Shown: positions 1 through 9,776 of the stretch, piece after piece
Numbering within the stretch: the first letter of the stretch is position 1
How the letters are laid out: every line of letters starts with the position of its first letter
Notes under the pieces: model-generated
Told to the model about the DNA's origin: nothing
The model's input: only the letters and a program-made list of their open reading frames with translations
The model's database searches: none
Position numbers and translations under genes: made by a program
DNA from: Astragalus membranaceus
Lineage: Eukaryota > Streptophyta > Magnoliopsida > Fabales > Fabaceae
DNA length: 64,000 bases
Direction: 5' to 3'
Assembly: GCA_039519185.1 (NCBI GenBank)
Contig: CM076849.1
Location: 63,694,587 to 63,758,586, forward strand

Positions 1-2
1 CA

Positions 3-1292
3 CATCATTGCGTGGCAATCGAAGAAGAGCCTGACAGTAAACCTTGGTATTACGATATCAAGCACTATATCACAAGCCGAGAGTATCCTCCTGGTGCCAC
101 TGAGAATGATAAGAGAACACTTAGGAGGTTGTCATTGGGTTTCTTCCTAAACGGGGAAGTGCTTTACAAAAGGAATCATGACATGGTCCTCCTCAGATGT
201 GTTGCAAAAGAAGAGGCAGAAAGAATTATGAAAGATGTCCATGAAGGCTCGTTCGGAACCCATTCTAGCGGGCACACCATGGCAAGAAAAATCCTAAGGG
301 CTGGCTACTACTGGTTGTCAATGGAAACCGACTGCTTTAACTACGTGAGAAAATGCCACAAGTGTCAAATCTACGCTGATAATATCCATGTGCCGCCTGC
401 TTCTTTGAATGTCCTAACAGCACCATGGCCATTCTCAATGTGGGGGATGGATGTCATTGGTCCCATCGAACCTAAGGCATCAAATGGACATCGCTTCATT
501 CTTGTCGCTATCGATTATTTCACTAAATGGGTCGAGGCCGCTTCTTATGCCAGCGTAACAAAATCTGTGGTTGTCAAGTTCATAAAGAGAGATTTGATCT
601 GCCGATACGGCCTTCCAAATAAAATCATCACAGACAATGGGACCAACCTGAACAACAAGATGATGAAAGAGTTGTGTGATGACTTCAAAATCCAACATCA
701 TAATTCCTCCCCATACCGTCCAAAGATGAATGGGGCGGTCGAAGCTGCAAATAAGAACATAAAGAAGATCGTGCAAAAGATGGTAGTGACCTTCAAGGAC
801 TGGCATGAAATGTTACCTTTCGCTTTGCATGGGTACCGGACCTCAGTTCGCACGTCGACAGAGGCAACACCATTCTCACTAGTATACGGGATGGAAGCAG
901 TTCTTCCCGTAGAAGTCGGAATACCTTCTCTACGACTGTTAATGGAAACCAAATTAGAGGAAGCAGAATGGGTTCAATCTGGATTTGATCAATTGAACCT
1001 CATAGAGGAAAAAAGAGTGGAAGCTTTGTGTCACGGGTAGTTGTATCAGCAAAGAATGAAGAAAGCTTATGATAAGAAAGTTCGACCCCGGCAGTTTCAA
1101 GAAGGAGATCTAGTGCTCAAGAAAATTTTGCCTATCCAAAAGGATTCCCGTGGAAAATGGACCCCAAATTACGAAGGGCCTTATGTGGTAAAGAAAGCAT
1201 TCTCTGGAGGAGCCTTAATTCTCACAAAAATGGACGGTGAAGACCTCCCACTCCCAGTGAACTCAGATGCAGTTAAGAAGTACTATGCCTAA
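3..1292 (+). pseudogene. Ogre-type integrase (pol 3' end), one in-frame stop
   Basis: The reading frame is already open at the left edge and starts inside the end of RNase H. It holds an HHCC zinc-binding region (about residues 75-120, ...GTHSSGH...CHKCQ), the DDE core with all three acidic residues visible (WGMD, ITDNGT, NGAVEAANK), and the C-terminal GPY/F-like module (NYEGPYVVKKAF). It is interrupted only by TAG at 1038-1040, in the same frame, where the family normally has a glutamine codon. That is a CAG-to-TAG change. The natural stop is TAA at 1290-1292. The product would join retroelement cDNA to host DNA. One nonsense mutation makes this copy non-functional unless read through. Confidence 0.9.
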
Positions 1293-1333
1293 AGAAATAT
1301 ATGAAAAAAGAGAAAGATGAGCCAAGCAAAAAT

Positions 1334-1432
1334 GAGCTCGCTAGGTTGAAAACCCGAAAGGGCGGCCTAGGCAAAAATTAGAGCGACCTGGTGGATTGAA
1401 AACTCTAAGGAGCAGTCCAGGCAACAATTAGG
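1334..1432 (+). repeat. two-copy ~48 bp repeat in Ogre 3' UTR
   Basis: Two diverged units (1334-1380 and 1381-1432) share the frame GGTTGAAAAC..AAGG..G..AGGCAA.AATTAG. This kind of repeat directly after the integrase stop is common in Ogre-like elements. No coding sense was seen. Confidence 0.6.
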
Positions 1433-2734
1433 GTCAATGAGTTGGACTTGGAACAAATGCAAAGGCAGTCCTCCGAAAGTTGGGTGATGGATGCTCAAGG
1501 TCATGTGTATGGGTGATTGGCATTGTTACCTCCAAGATACAAACAATCAAAAGATCTGCTTTTTCTTTTTCTTTCTTTCTTTTTAGTTTAAATTCTCAAT
1601 GTAATTTTCAGCCAGTGTGACCTTCTGCGCACTCGGTTTCCATTTGAATATTAAACTCTATCTTCACTCTCTCACTTCCCTATTTGCTTTGAAAAGATGT
1701 TTCATGGTAGATGATATTGAATGGCGAAACATGTGCATAATCGAAAGCATTACAATCATTGCGAAATTTCTAAAAATCACAAAAAATGAGATGATCTCTT
1801 ATAAAATGGCAAAGAGGACAAATGCATAAATCACTTCAAGCAACAAAGCCCAATAACCCGCGCTTTGGCACCACTACTTTGAGGCAACCCTCATATCTCA
1901 CGCTGAGAGTCCTGCGAGGTGATGAGATCAGCAGAAAATTCAAGAAAGAGCAAAAGAGCGAAAAGAATTAAAAAAAAAAAACACAAACAAAGAGGAAAAG
2001 CATCCCACATTTCATTCATCATACCACCAGATATCGATCTTGGCACATGCTTACACTGCATGCACGCATACATCATCCATTGCATCCTTAAAATGCGTTC
2101 AAATATAGATTAGTTTTTTATTTGTCAAAAATAATTTAAGTTATAGTGTTAGCATTGAGCCTAGTATCAACCTTCTAGACCCCCAGCGGTCCCTCAGAGC
2201 CCTAGCGCTCCTTCAGGCCAACAATTGGTCCTTCAATCCAGATCGCACGTCGCGTTAATCGAGCAACCGACGGATCATCCGACCCCAGGTCCTTCAGACT
2301 AGCTATGTCCGCCTAAAAAACACAGTGCACGTCCTTCGAGGTGTGCAAATCAGGTCAACGACCTGACCTTGCCACCCATGGCCGCTCGAAAAAGGCCATC
2401 CCCCAAGCAGACCGTTTTACTAGTACCGTTGCTAGTTTGCGCTCCTTCAGACCCATTGGTCCATCAGGCTTAGGCATGCCCTTCAGACCCCGTCGGTCCT
2501 TCAGTTTGACTCCAGTCAATGCGCCGAGCATCGACTGTGAATTAGACCATCAGAGCCCCGAATGCTCCTTCAGATCCCCAGCGATCCTTCTTTACTTTTG
2601 TTCTATGTAAACCCCTTTTTTTTATGATTTTCTCAAAAAGAAAAGGTTTTGACAAAATTAGTGTCTTTTTATCTTTATTTCTATTTTACTCGAGAAATTT
2701 GGAAGCCCTTCATATTTCCTAGTAAAATATAAAT
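1433..2734 (+). other. Ogre 3' untranslated region, no gene
   Basis: There is no conserved protein here. At 2170-2600 the sequence is full of imperfect copies of a short motif like GGTCCTTCAGA(C)CCC, seen about a dozen times, which gives spurious short reading frames on both strands. It is retroelement non-coding sequence by position between pol and the polypurine tract. Confidence 0.6.
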
Positions 2735-2747
2735 AAAGAGGGGCAGC
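2735..2747 (+). other. polypurine tract
   Basis: The purine-rich AAAGAGGGGCAGC lies directly before the TG of the 3' LTR. By position it is the primer site for plus-strand DNA synthesis of the Ogre-like element. Confidence 0.75.
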
Positions 2748-5533
2748 TGTCATACCCCAATTTTGTCCGTTAGATTAATGCAAATGGTTTCAATTCGTAC
2801 CTAGCATATGCGAGTCGCTTTTAAAGGTGCACGCGTCGTCGTTCTCGCTGTGCCACGTTTCATTTTTTTTATTATGCGAAAGCGATCCGCATCTCGTCGT
2901 TGCGAATGTTTAACTCGGTTTTCATTGCTTATTGATATTATGATTGTCATTATTTAGTTTAATCTGTTTGTTATTAGTGTTATATAAAAAAAATCTAATA
3001 AAAAAATCAAAGTCAACTTTGATTTACATGAGGACAAAAAAATTAATGGCAGTTGGTACAAAAATTTAATTAAAAGCAAAAAAAAGTACAAAAAATAATA
3101 AAGCAAAAACCAAAAAAAGACAGCAGCCTGCGACTTGCTGCCTTCCCTCTCCATGAAGCTACAAGCCCAAACTTCCTTCTTCTTGTCCCTTTACTTGCCT
3201 CCCATTTTCAGCAAAAAAAACATGGCAGCATTGGCAGGCACCACCCTGCAAGCTGCTGCTCCACTGCTCCACTGCTCCAATCTGCTCCACTGCAACAGCT
3301 TGGTCTCCTGAGGGTTTTGATTCCCTGCACCACAACACCACCCCTACACCATAATTTTGCCTATAAATACAATGAACAGAAATCAGTTGAGGACACACAC
3401 AGATACACATAAAAATACAACACTGATATTAAGTTGATGCTAGTTCCAGAGATACTCAGAATCAGATATAAAGGGTAGCACAGTAAAAGCTTAGAACTAG
3501 GTAAATTCCTATTTTCTTCAGCTTTTCCTTCTTGTCTTTTTCTGTTATTCAGCAACTAACAATAGGTATACATGACTATTATGCTTAGGTATGTATGCGT
3601 AAGTTTTTTTCTTCTCTGTTTACAATGACTAACAAAATGCAAGCCAGAAATCATCAACTAATGCTTTAACAGATAAAATGCAAAACGATGAAATTGTAGC
3701 GGAAAGAGAATACGAAAGTAGAGAAAATAGGGGGAAGGGTACAAGCTGTTTTCGTTTTTAAAAAAAAAAAAAACGGGGAAAGGGAAAGTTAAAATTTTCA
3801 AGACAGAACCAAAACAAAAAGAGAGAAGGGAGAGATTTTACCTCCGGCCACCGCTTGCGGTGGCCACCACCGTAGCCTCCGTCCACCGCCACTCCACGGC
3901 CAAGCTCAGTCACCACAGTATACCGCCGTACACCAACCGCCCTAAACCCCTCTGTTTCTCTCTCCTCTCCTCGTGTCACCGACCACCAAAACGCCGTAGC
4001 CAACCCTCTCCTCCCTCACGACTACCACACCACCGTACCCTACTACCAACCAAACCAGCCACCACTTGTCCTCCACCATCCTCGCACCACACCCCACGGC
4101 CTAGCACCACCCACACCACCGTAGTCAGCGCCATCCACCCACACCACCGTAGCCAGCGCCATCCACCGAACTGCCAGTAACCGCCACCGCCAAACCAGCA
4201 CCCCGTGGCTTAAAGCGACGGTTAGAGAGGGGAGAACACGTCGTTTTTTCGGAGACAAGTACTGATCGGTGAGAAAAAGAGTGAACGAAGGTTAGGGGGG
4301 AGGAGAGAGTGTCGCGGTTTGGTGAGAAAAGAAAGGGGTAGGCGGCGAAGGTTTGGATCGGTGAGAGAGAGGCTGTGAGGAGAGAAGAAGGCGAGGATCG
4401 GTTTGTGAGGAGGAGAAGGAGGAAGGGCGCCGTGAATAGAAGGGATGGGTAGTGCGGCTTCGTTGGTGAGAAGAGAAAACGAGAGATTAGGGTTAGTGAG
4501 GGAGAGAGCGGCGCTGTGAGAGAGGAGGGATTAGGTTTTGGAAAATTAGGGTTTTAGTTTCAATTAAGCTTTTATAGTGGATTTATATCTACTTCGCACA
4601 CCCCCTCTGTTGTTGCATGAAACCCCCCTGAGAAGCCCAGGTCTTGTTGGGCCGTTGAACGTGGCTGACGGCTTGGGCCTGTTTATTATTTACACCCCAT
4701 TTCGGCTTTATGCAGCCCCAGTTTCTAAATGCACTCCTTGTTTTAACAGCTTGCATCCCCTTGCGCAAGCCCACATTTTAGAATACAGCCCAGTTCACAG
4801 AAAGCGAACTGAGCCTGTTTTCTGCACCCACTATTTTAAAATATACCCCTGTTCCTAAATGCACACACCATTTTATTACCGTACCCCCTGTTTCTTTTTT
4901 TTTAAAAAAAGAAATCTCTTTTCCCTAAATAAATATTTTCTCTCACAAACCTATTTTTTCCAAATAACGAATAAATGTTTTCCTAAACATAAAATTGGTT
5001 TGTTATTAATGGTCACTCTGAGCTTAGCTTGTTTGACCGTTGATAACAGCTTTGGTTTTCAAACGAGCTATGAGCGACGACCACTCTGAGTTTTACTTTT
5101 TTGGTCGTCTCGAGTACCTCTCCCGATTTCAAAAATAAATAAAAACATCAAACACACAAACATTTTCTACCCCAAGAACTACGTAACTTTGATTTCTCCA
5201 TCGCACCTGGAGATACGTAGGAGCAGGGGCCCACTCCTGTCAAGCGCAAAAAACTAAAATTTTTATTAAGTCTTCCCGTTCAATTTTGCAAATAATGAAA
5301 AGGTAAATTAAAGTATTTTCTTTAAATTAACTTTCTCTCTACACATTAAATTAAATGGTAACCTTTCTCTTGAAAGGATGTTGTGGGGTGCTAATACCTT
5401 CCCTGCGCATAATCGACCCCCGAACCCAAAAACAAAGGTTTTTTTCAATGTTTTCCTATTTAATAAATATTGATGGCGGCTTCATTGCAAAAATGACGAA
5501 GAATCCCCTCCTTCAGATTTTTCGGTCGCTACA
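2748..5533 (+). repeat. 3' LTR of Ogre-like element (2.79 kb)
   Basis: It begins TGTCATACCCC just after the polypurine tract and ends TACA at 5533. Near the end it has the ACGTAG-containing palindromic stretch (5185-5220) and the GGGTGCTAATACCTTCCC block (about 5387) that I associate with Ogre LTRs. It also holds a GC-rich block (about 3841-4250, CACC/CCGCC rich) followed by GAGA-rich sequence ending in TTAGGGTTTTAG, which looks like a captured gene leader rather than typical LTR sequence. It carries no supported gene. Confidence 0.75.
3362..3369 (+). promoter_or_regulatory. TATA box of Ogre LTR
   Basis: TATAAATA lies about 620 bp into the LTR, followed by an A/C-rich stretch where transcription of the R region could begin. 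It is the best TATA match in the LTR; the role is inferred from position. Confidence 0.5.
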
Positions 5534-6770
5534 GTACCGCATGCCTTTCCTAGCACCGTCTTGCAACCGTTCATATGATTGGCCACTAGCAAAGAGGTAA
5601 CAAATTTTACACTATTTTAAAAATACTAACAATTATATTAGATCTTTATGTTAAGCGTTCCTTTTTTTTACTAGATGGGTAACAAAACCACTTGACCACA
5701 GAAGATGTCCAAGAGACCTTCTTTCATACAGGGCAATCATCGACCACATGAAACCTGAAGATTTTAAGTGGTTGCCTTATGAACATTTCGAACTTCCAGT
5801 AGACGCATATGAGGGCTCTGCCATATGGACTACAAACACAGCTATGGTCTGTTTCCATATGGTAGAATGGCACCAGGTCGATAGAGTCAAATTGCAATAT
5901 CGACTTCTCCAAGAGATACCAGCAGCACCACGGGATTTGACCTGCCTTCACTCAATCACCATGCAGGGACAGCATGATGTCGATTGGGCTCGATATCACA
6001 GTGCCTGGATCGACTACTGGAATGATAGAGAAAATCGCTGTGTTGTGGGTCAACCGTGCTATGGAACACCAAAGCACTCTGATAGTTACATGCGCTGGTT
6101 TTTCCAAAATTCCAGGCCATACCTTTCTGTCGAGCAACAGCTAAGGGATCCACGTGCTGGTGGTGGTGTTGTTGCTTATGTGGATGAAGAAGATGAAGAA
6201 CAGGTACCGCCTCCCCCAAGAACCCAAACTGAACGTCGAGAACGTAACCGTAATCGTTATCGACGTCCGGCAGAAACTGAAGACAACTACCAAAGTTTTC
6301 CTCAGAATGAAGAATATGTGCCCCACCGCCACTCAATCTCCCACACACCAACATCTCAGCACTACCAGTCAGTAGAAGATACCTATCGACATTCTACGGC
6401 TGACAGTGACCGAGATATGTGGCAAAATATGTTTGGTTTCGGGGCCGGTACGCCGGAATCTGCGATTTATGCTAGTAGACTTCAAGAGATGGCCGCCGGT
6501 GCAAGTTCTTCATCAGTGCCCCAATTCTTTCCAGAACCACCTGCCCCTCCTGCCGGCGGTCCTAATTTTACATCAGTGCCCCATTTTTCCCCATACCCAC
6601 ATGCCCATCAGCCCGACGGTGCTAGTTCTTCATCAGTGCCCCAATTTTTTCCAGACCCACCTCCCCCTGCGCCGACTGAGGAAGAACCGGAACAACCACA
6701 ACGGCGTCAACGTCCACAGCGTCATCCCCGTCCTCGACGTTGTGGAACTGGGTCTCATCTTTTTCGTTAA
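5534..6770 (+). pseudogene. plant mobile domain (PMD, aminotransferase-like) gene, 5' truncated
   Basis: Two exons are visible: up to 5596 and from 5675 to the TAA at 6768-6770. The intron 5597-5674 has GT/AG ends, and reading frame continues across it (LAKR then WVTKP). The N-terminal half shows hallmarks of the PMD family (PF10536): RMPFLAP, RW, CFHMVEWHQVDRVKLQ, DWARYHSAWIDYW. Then follow an Arg-rich linker and three exact 60 bp (20 residue) units at 6498-6677 with SVPQFF(P)-type and proline-rich text. PMD proteins act in plant gene silencing and development and are often carried by transposons. The 5' exons are missing because the Ogre LTR ends at the first preserved codon, so it is a fragment. 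It could itself be part of a larger transposon. Confidence 0.8.
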
Positions 6771-7020
6771 TAGTTTGCTTTAATTCGTATCCTTGTATTT
6801 TTACAATATGTGTTTTTCATTTCTGTTCTTATCCTATATTCAATTATGTTCCAATTTTTAATATCTTCATTTTTTACCGTTATTATTACCGTAATTAATT
6901 TATAAATAAGTCTACTAATTATTCTAATTATTTAAATTAATTATTGTAATTAAATTAAATTAATTAACATTTTAATCAAATTAAATATAAGAAATGAAAA
7001 AAAAAACTTTGGAGAACTAG
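6771..7020. other. AT-rich 3' flank, no gene
   Basis: Very AT-rich sequence follows the PMD stop, with repeated TTAATTA/AATTAAT text. I see no gene or element end. Confidence 0.5.
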
Positions 7021-7093
7021 GGGTGGGGGGGGGGGGGGGGCGAGTTCTCCACACAAATAAAAAAAAGTTTGCAAAATTTGTGTGGAGAACTCG
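7021..7093. repeat. 16-G run next to perfect 18 bp hairpin
   Basis: A run of 16 G (7025-7040) is followed at once by 7041-7058, whose exact reverse complement is 7076-7093, leaving a 17 nt A-rich loop. A third partial copy of the arm (GGAGAACT) precedes the G run at about 7011. Confidence 0.9.
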
Positions 7094-7220
7094 GGTTTGG
7101 TGGGGGCGAGTTCATGCCTAAAAAAAAGTGGTCTAATTTGGTAAATAATGTAAAAAGTGGGTTATTTTGGAAATTAATTTTTTTTTGGTACAAGACCGTT
7201 TTTTTGCCCAATAATGAGAT

Positions 7221-9012
7221 TCATTTGCAATCTCCAAACTCAGAAAATTCTATATCTGGAGATTGTTCTACTGCAATACAACACCTAAACCAAGTAATAG
7301 AGTTTCTAAAAGTATGCTATTTAGCATTTATGTGACATACTTGCAAGTGTCCATGTTAATGATATTGTTAGTGGAATATAGTGTGCATACAACAACTCAA
7401 ATGTTAAAACTATTGCTAATCGGTTGTGTATGAACCAGAAATGAAGCATGTATTCTCTTTGCAAACTAGGACAAAACTTTGGACAAAAATAATAGAGAAG
7501 AAAGAAAGATAGCTGCATTGAAAACATAATTACTAGATGAATTATAAAAGATGAAGGTAACCTACAAGTGGCTAAACACAGAAAATCAGAAGGAAAAGTA
7601 AACAAATCACCAATTTCCGTTTTCCCATTACCTCAAGAGGAGTCAAAGGATAGTCGTCAACAAACTTATCATTTCTTTTAGTGTTTATACGGTGAAAGAG
7701 TCCTCCTATATATCCATGATCGCGATCCAACCATAGCATTAGCTACATGCAGGAAAATTGGATGCCAGTCAGATCAAGCAGCACTTATAAATCAGTGCTT
7801 ATATCTTCTAAATCAGTGCCTTTAGAGTGTAGTTCAATGTCAAATGCATGCCAGTCAGATCAAGCAGCACTTATAAACCTCAAAACAAGAGTAAACCATC
7901 CCCCTTTAGCGGCAGTGACAATCATTCATTTATATCTTTACTCAATCAAATGATTTCCAGCTGAAAATGCAGTAAAGAAAGACTCAACCTATTTGTCCAT
8001 TAATAATATTGATGAAAATGAGATTGTATTGATGAAATGAGCACTTTTGAATCAAGTTAATTTACACTATCTAATCTCCAGAAATAAACATGCACCTCAA
8101 GTGCTCGTAACTAGAAGAAACATAATTGTCCATGAAACAAAGTATCAAACCAATGACTTAATACAGATAACAAAACCAGTAACTTATTCAATGAGTTATG
8201 ATTAAGACAATTTTCTTTATCCTTGCACATGAGTTTAACTTGATCACAGGAAAGTAATACACATTTGTCCCATTCATACCCACTCCAAACCCAAAATTTG
8301 CAACACACTAATACATAAATCTAGAAATACACAAGCACTAAAAAAATGATACCTGAATAGGTTGTTCTGAAATCAACTGGATTTCCTTGCAGAGCAACAA
8401 ATAAAAAATATGGAATTGTGCTCTGAAATTAAAAAAAAAATAAAGCTCAGTCAACTTACAGTTGACCCAATAACAGTTTGTAAATGGTCTCCATTTTTTC
8501 CTTCCCTGATATCAATGTGTGTAGGTAAGCCTTATTCAAATCGTAGACATCACCTAGTCCATATCAGTGCAGTTCTAGATAGTCATGTGAGAAAATCAAG
8601 AAGCCATAGGGGTAATATATTGGGATTGTACAGGGAGAACTCGCACCTCATCAAGTGAAACAAAAACAGGTTTTGCCAATTACAGGAGAGCAAGCAAAAC
8701 CGTTAAGCGAATGCCAACGAATAAGAAATCATTATCAAAACTTTTTTTTGTGAATAAAACCTTTTCTCATCTATATTCTTTTATAAGAAAAGAAAAATCA
8801 GAACTTCTCTTTATGGGGCTTTGACTGGTCTTTCTAGCCGTAGATCCAACATCCCTTGCACGCCTCAATAACATTTCCATTTGGCTAAAATAAACAAATA
8901 GAAATAGAAATTCAGACAAAACACAAGCAAGATCCAGATCCACAAATATTTCTTTTGGGGTTAATTTAGACAATAGATATGAAAGATCCAACCCCAAAAA
9001 ACTAGAAATCAC
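7221..9012 (-). pseudogene. unrecognised minus-strand gene remnant with several exons
   Basis: Candidate exons with splice-like borders, in order on the minus strand, are about 8980-8767 (MEMLLRRARDVGS...), 8422-8353 (70 nt, preceded by TTTCAG, followed by GTATC), 7742-7632 (37 open codons with LDRDHGYIGGLFHR, preceded by TGTAG, followed by GTAATG) and 7270-7221 (short last exon ending GDCK-stop). I do not recognise the protein. Upstream at 9577-9060 is TC/GAGA-rich leader sequence ending at CAG|GTAATAC (about 9080), like a 5' UTR exon. The next feature on the right is a CACTA terminus, so this may be a captured gene fragment. The exon set is surely incomplete. Confidence 0.4.
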
Positions 9013-9564
9013 AAACTAATAGTAGAATCAACCAAAAATCTTTAAACAAAATAAAATCAGTGAGAAAATGAGATGTATTACCTGATATGAAAATTAAACA
9101 GATCTGAATCTCTTCCTTTCTCTTTGATTTGAAGCCTTCCACTTCTCTAATTCATACATCAAGAATAGAGAAAAATGAAAAAGACGAAAATGGTGAAAAT
9201 GAAATAGAAAACCGTTTTGGAACTGAAACAAGTGGAGAGACTACTAACCTCTTAGTGAACGGTGGTTGTCGCAGGAGAGGTAGTGAACGGCGGTGGTTGT
9301 CGCAGGAGCGGTAGTGAACGACAGTGATAGGAGAGGGAGAAGGCTGGGACAACGACGGAGGCGAGGGTGGTGGTGAGGGCGGAGAGTGACAGTGAGGGTA
9401 GAGAGTAAGAGTGAGAGCGGAGAGTGAGAGTGAGAGCGGAGAGTGAGAGAGTGAGAAGTGTGGGAGCGGAGAGTGAGAGAGTGAGCGTGAGAGCGGAGAG
9501 TGAGTGACTGGGAACCGTAAAAGAAGAGCGAGAAAGTTAGGGTTTTTGGTAAAGTAAATCAAAC

Positions 9565-9776
9565 GTAGCGTCGGCACCGTCCGACGCTAACTATAGTATT
9601 TAAAAAATAATAAATTAGCGTCCGCTATATCCAATGTAGCGTCTGCCATGACCAACGCTAAATTTTTTTTTTTAGTGAAAAAAATTTCGTAGGTTAGCGT
9701 GGGTCTAACTGACGCAAATCCGACGCTATTAGCGTGGGTGTCGTGGCCGACGCTAAAAATGCATTTTCTAGTAGTG
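9565..9776 (-). mobile_element. CACTA terminus C1 (right end in window)
   Basis: Read on the minus strand the element starts CACTACTAGAAAATGC at 9776. Inside are at least six copies of TAGCGT(C/G)(G/C)-type subterminal repeats in both orientations (9565-9755), the binding-site pattern of En/Spm transposons. The sequence to the right is gypsy pol, so the border is sharp. I could not find the matching left end; it may lie beyond the Ogre insertion or be lost, and the element probably includes the gene remnant to its left. Confidence 0.8.

Larger units (their letters stand above)
1..5533 (+). mobile_element. Ogre-like Ty3/gypsy retrotransposon, 3' part
   Basis: The order is integrase, 3' UTR, polypurine tract, then a long LTR with ends TG (2748) and CA (5533). 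The integrase sequence and the LTR start TGTCATACCCC are those of the Ogre/Tat lineage of plant Ty3/gypsy elements. The 5' LTR, gag, protease and reverse transcriptase lie outside the window to the left. The element is inserted into a plant-mobile-domain gene: open reading of that gene starts exactly where the LTR ends. The LTR end rests on TG/CA and on that junction, because the partner target-site copy is not in the window. Confidence 0.85.

Noticed and set aside
1872..1880. CACTACTTT as a possible CACTA left end for C1
   Set aside because: It has no following inverted-repeat match and no TAGCGTCGG repeats; it is part of the Ogre 3' UTR.
3860..4258. Long His/Pro/Thr-rich open frames on both strands in the Ogre LTR
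   Set aside because: They are translations of a CACC/CCGCC-rich low-complexity block; no start context, domain or splice structure supports a gene.
9152..9577. 141-codon minus-strand frame rich in Leu/Ser/Pro
   Set aside because: It reads through CT-rich leader and into CACTA subterminal repeats; it is a 5' UTR-like region and not a protein.
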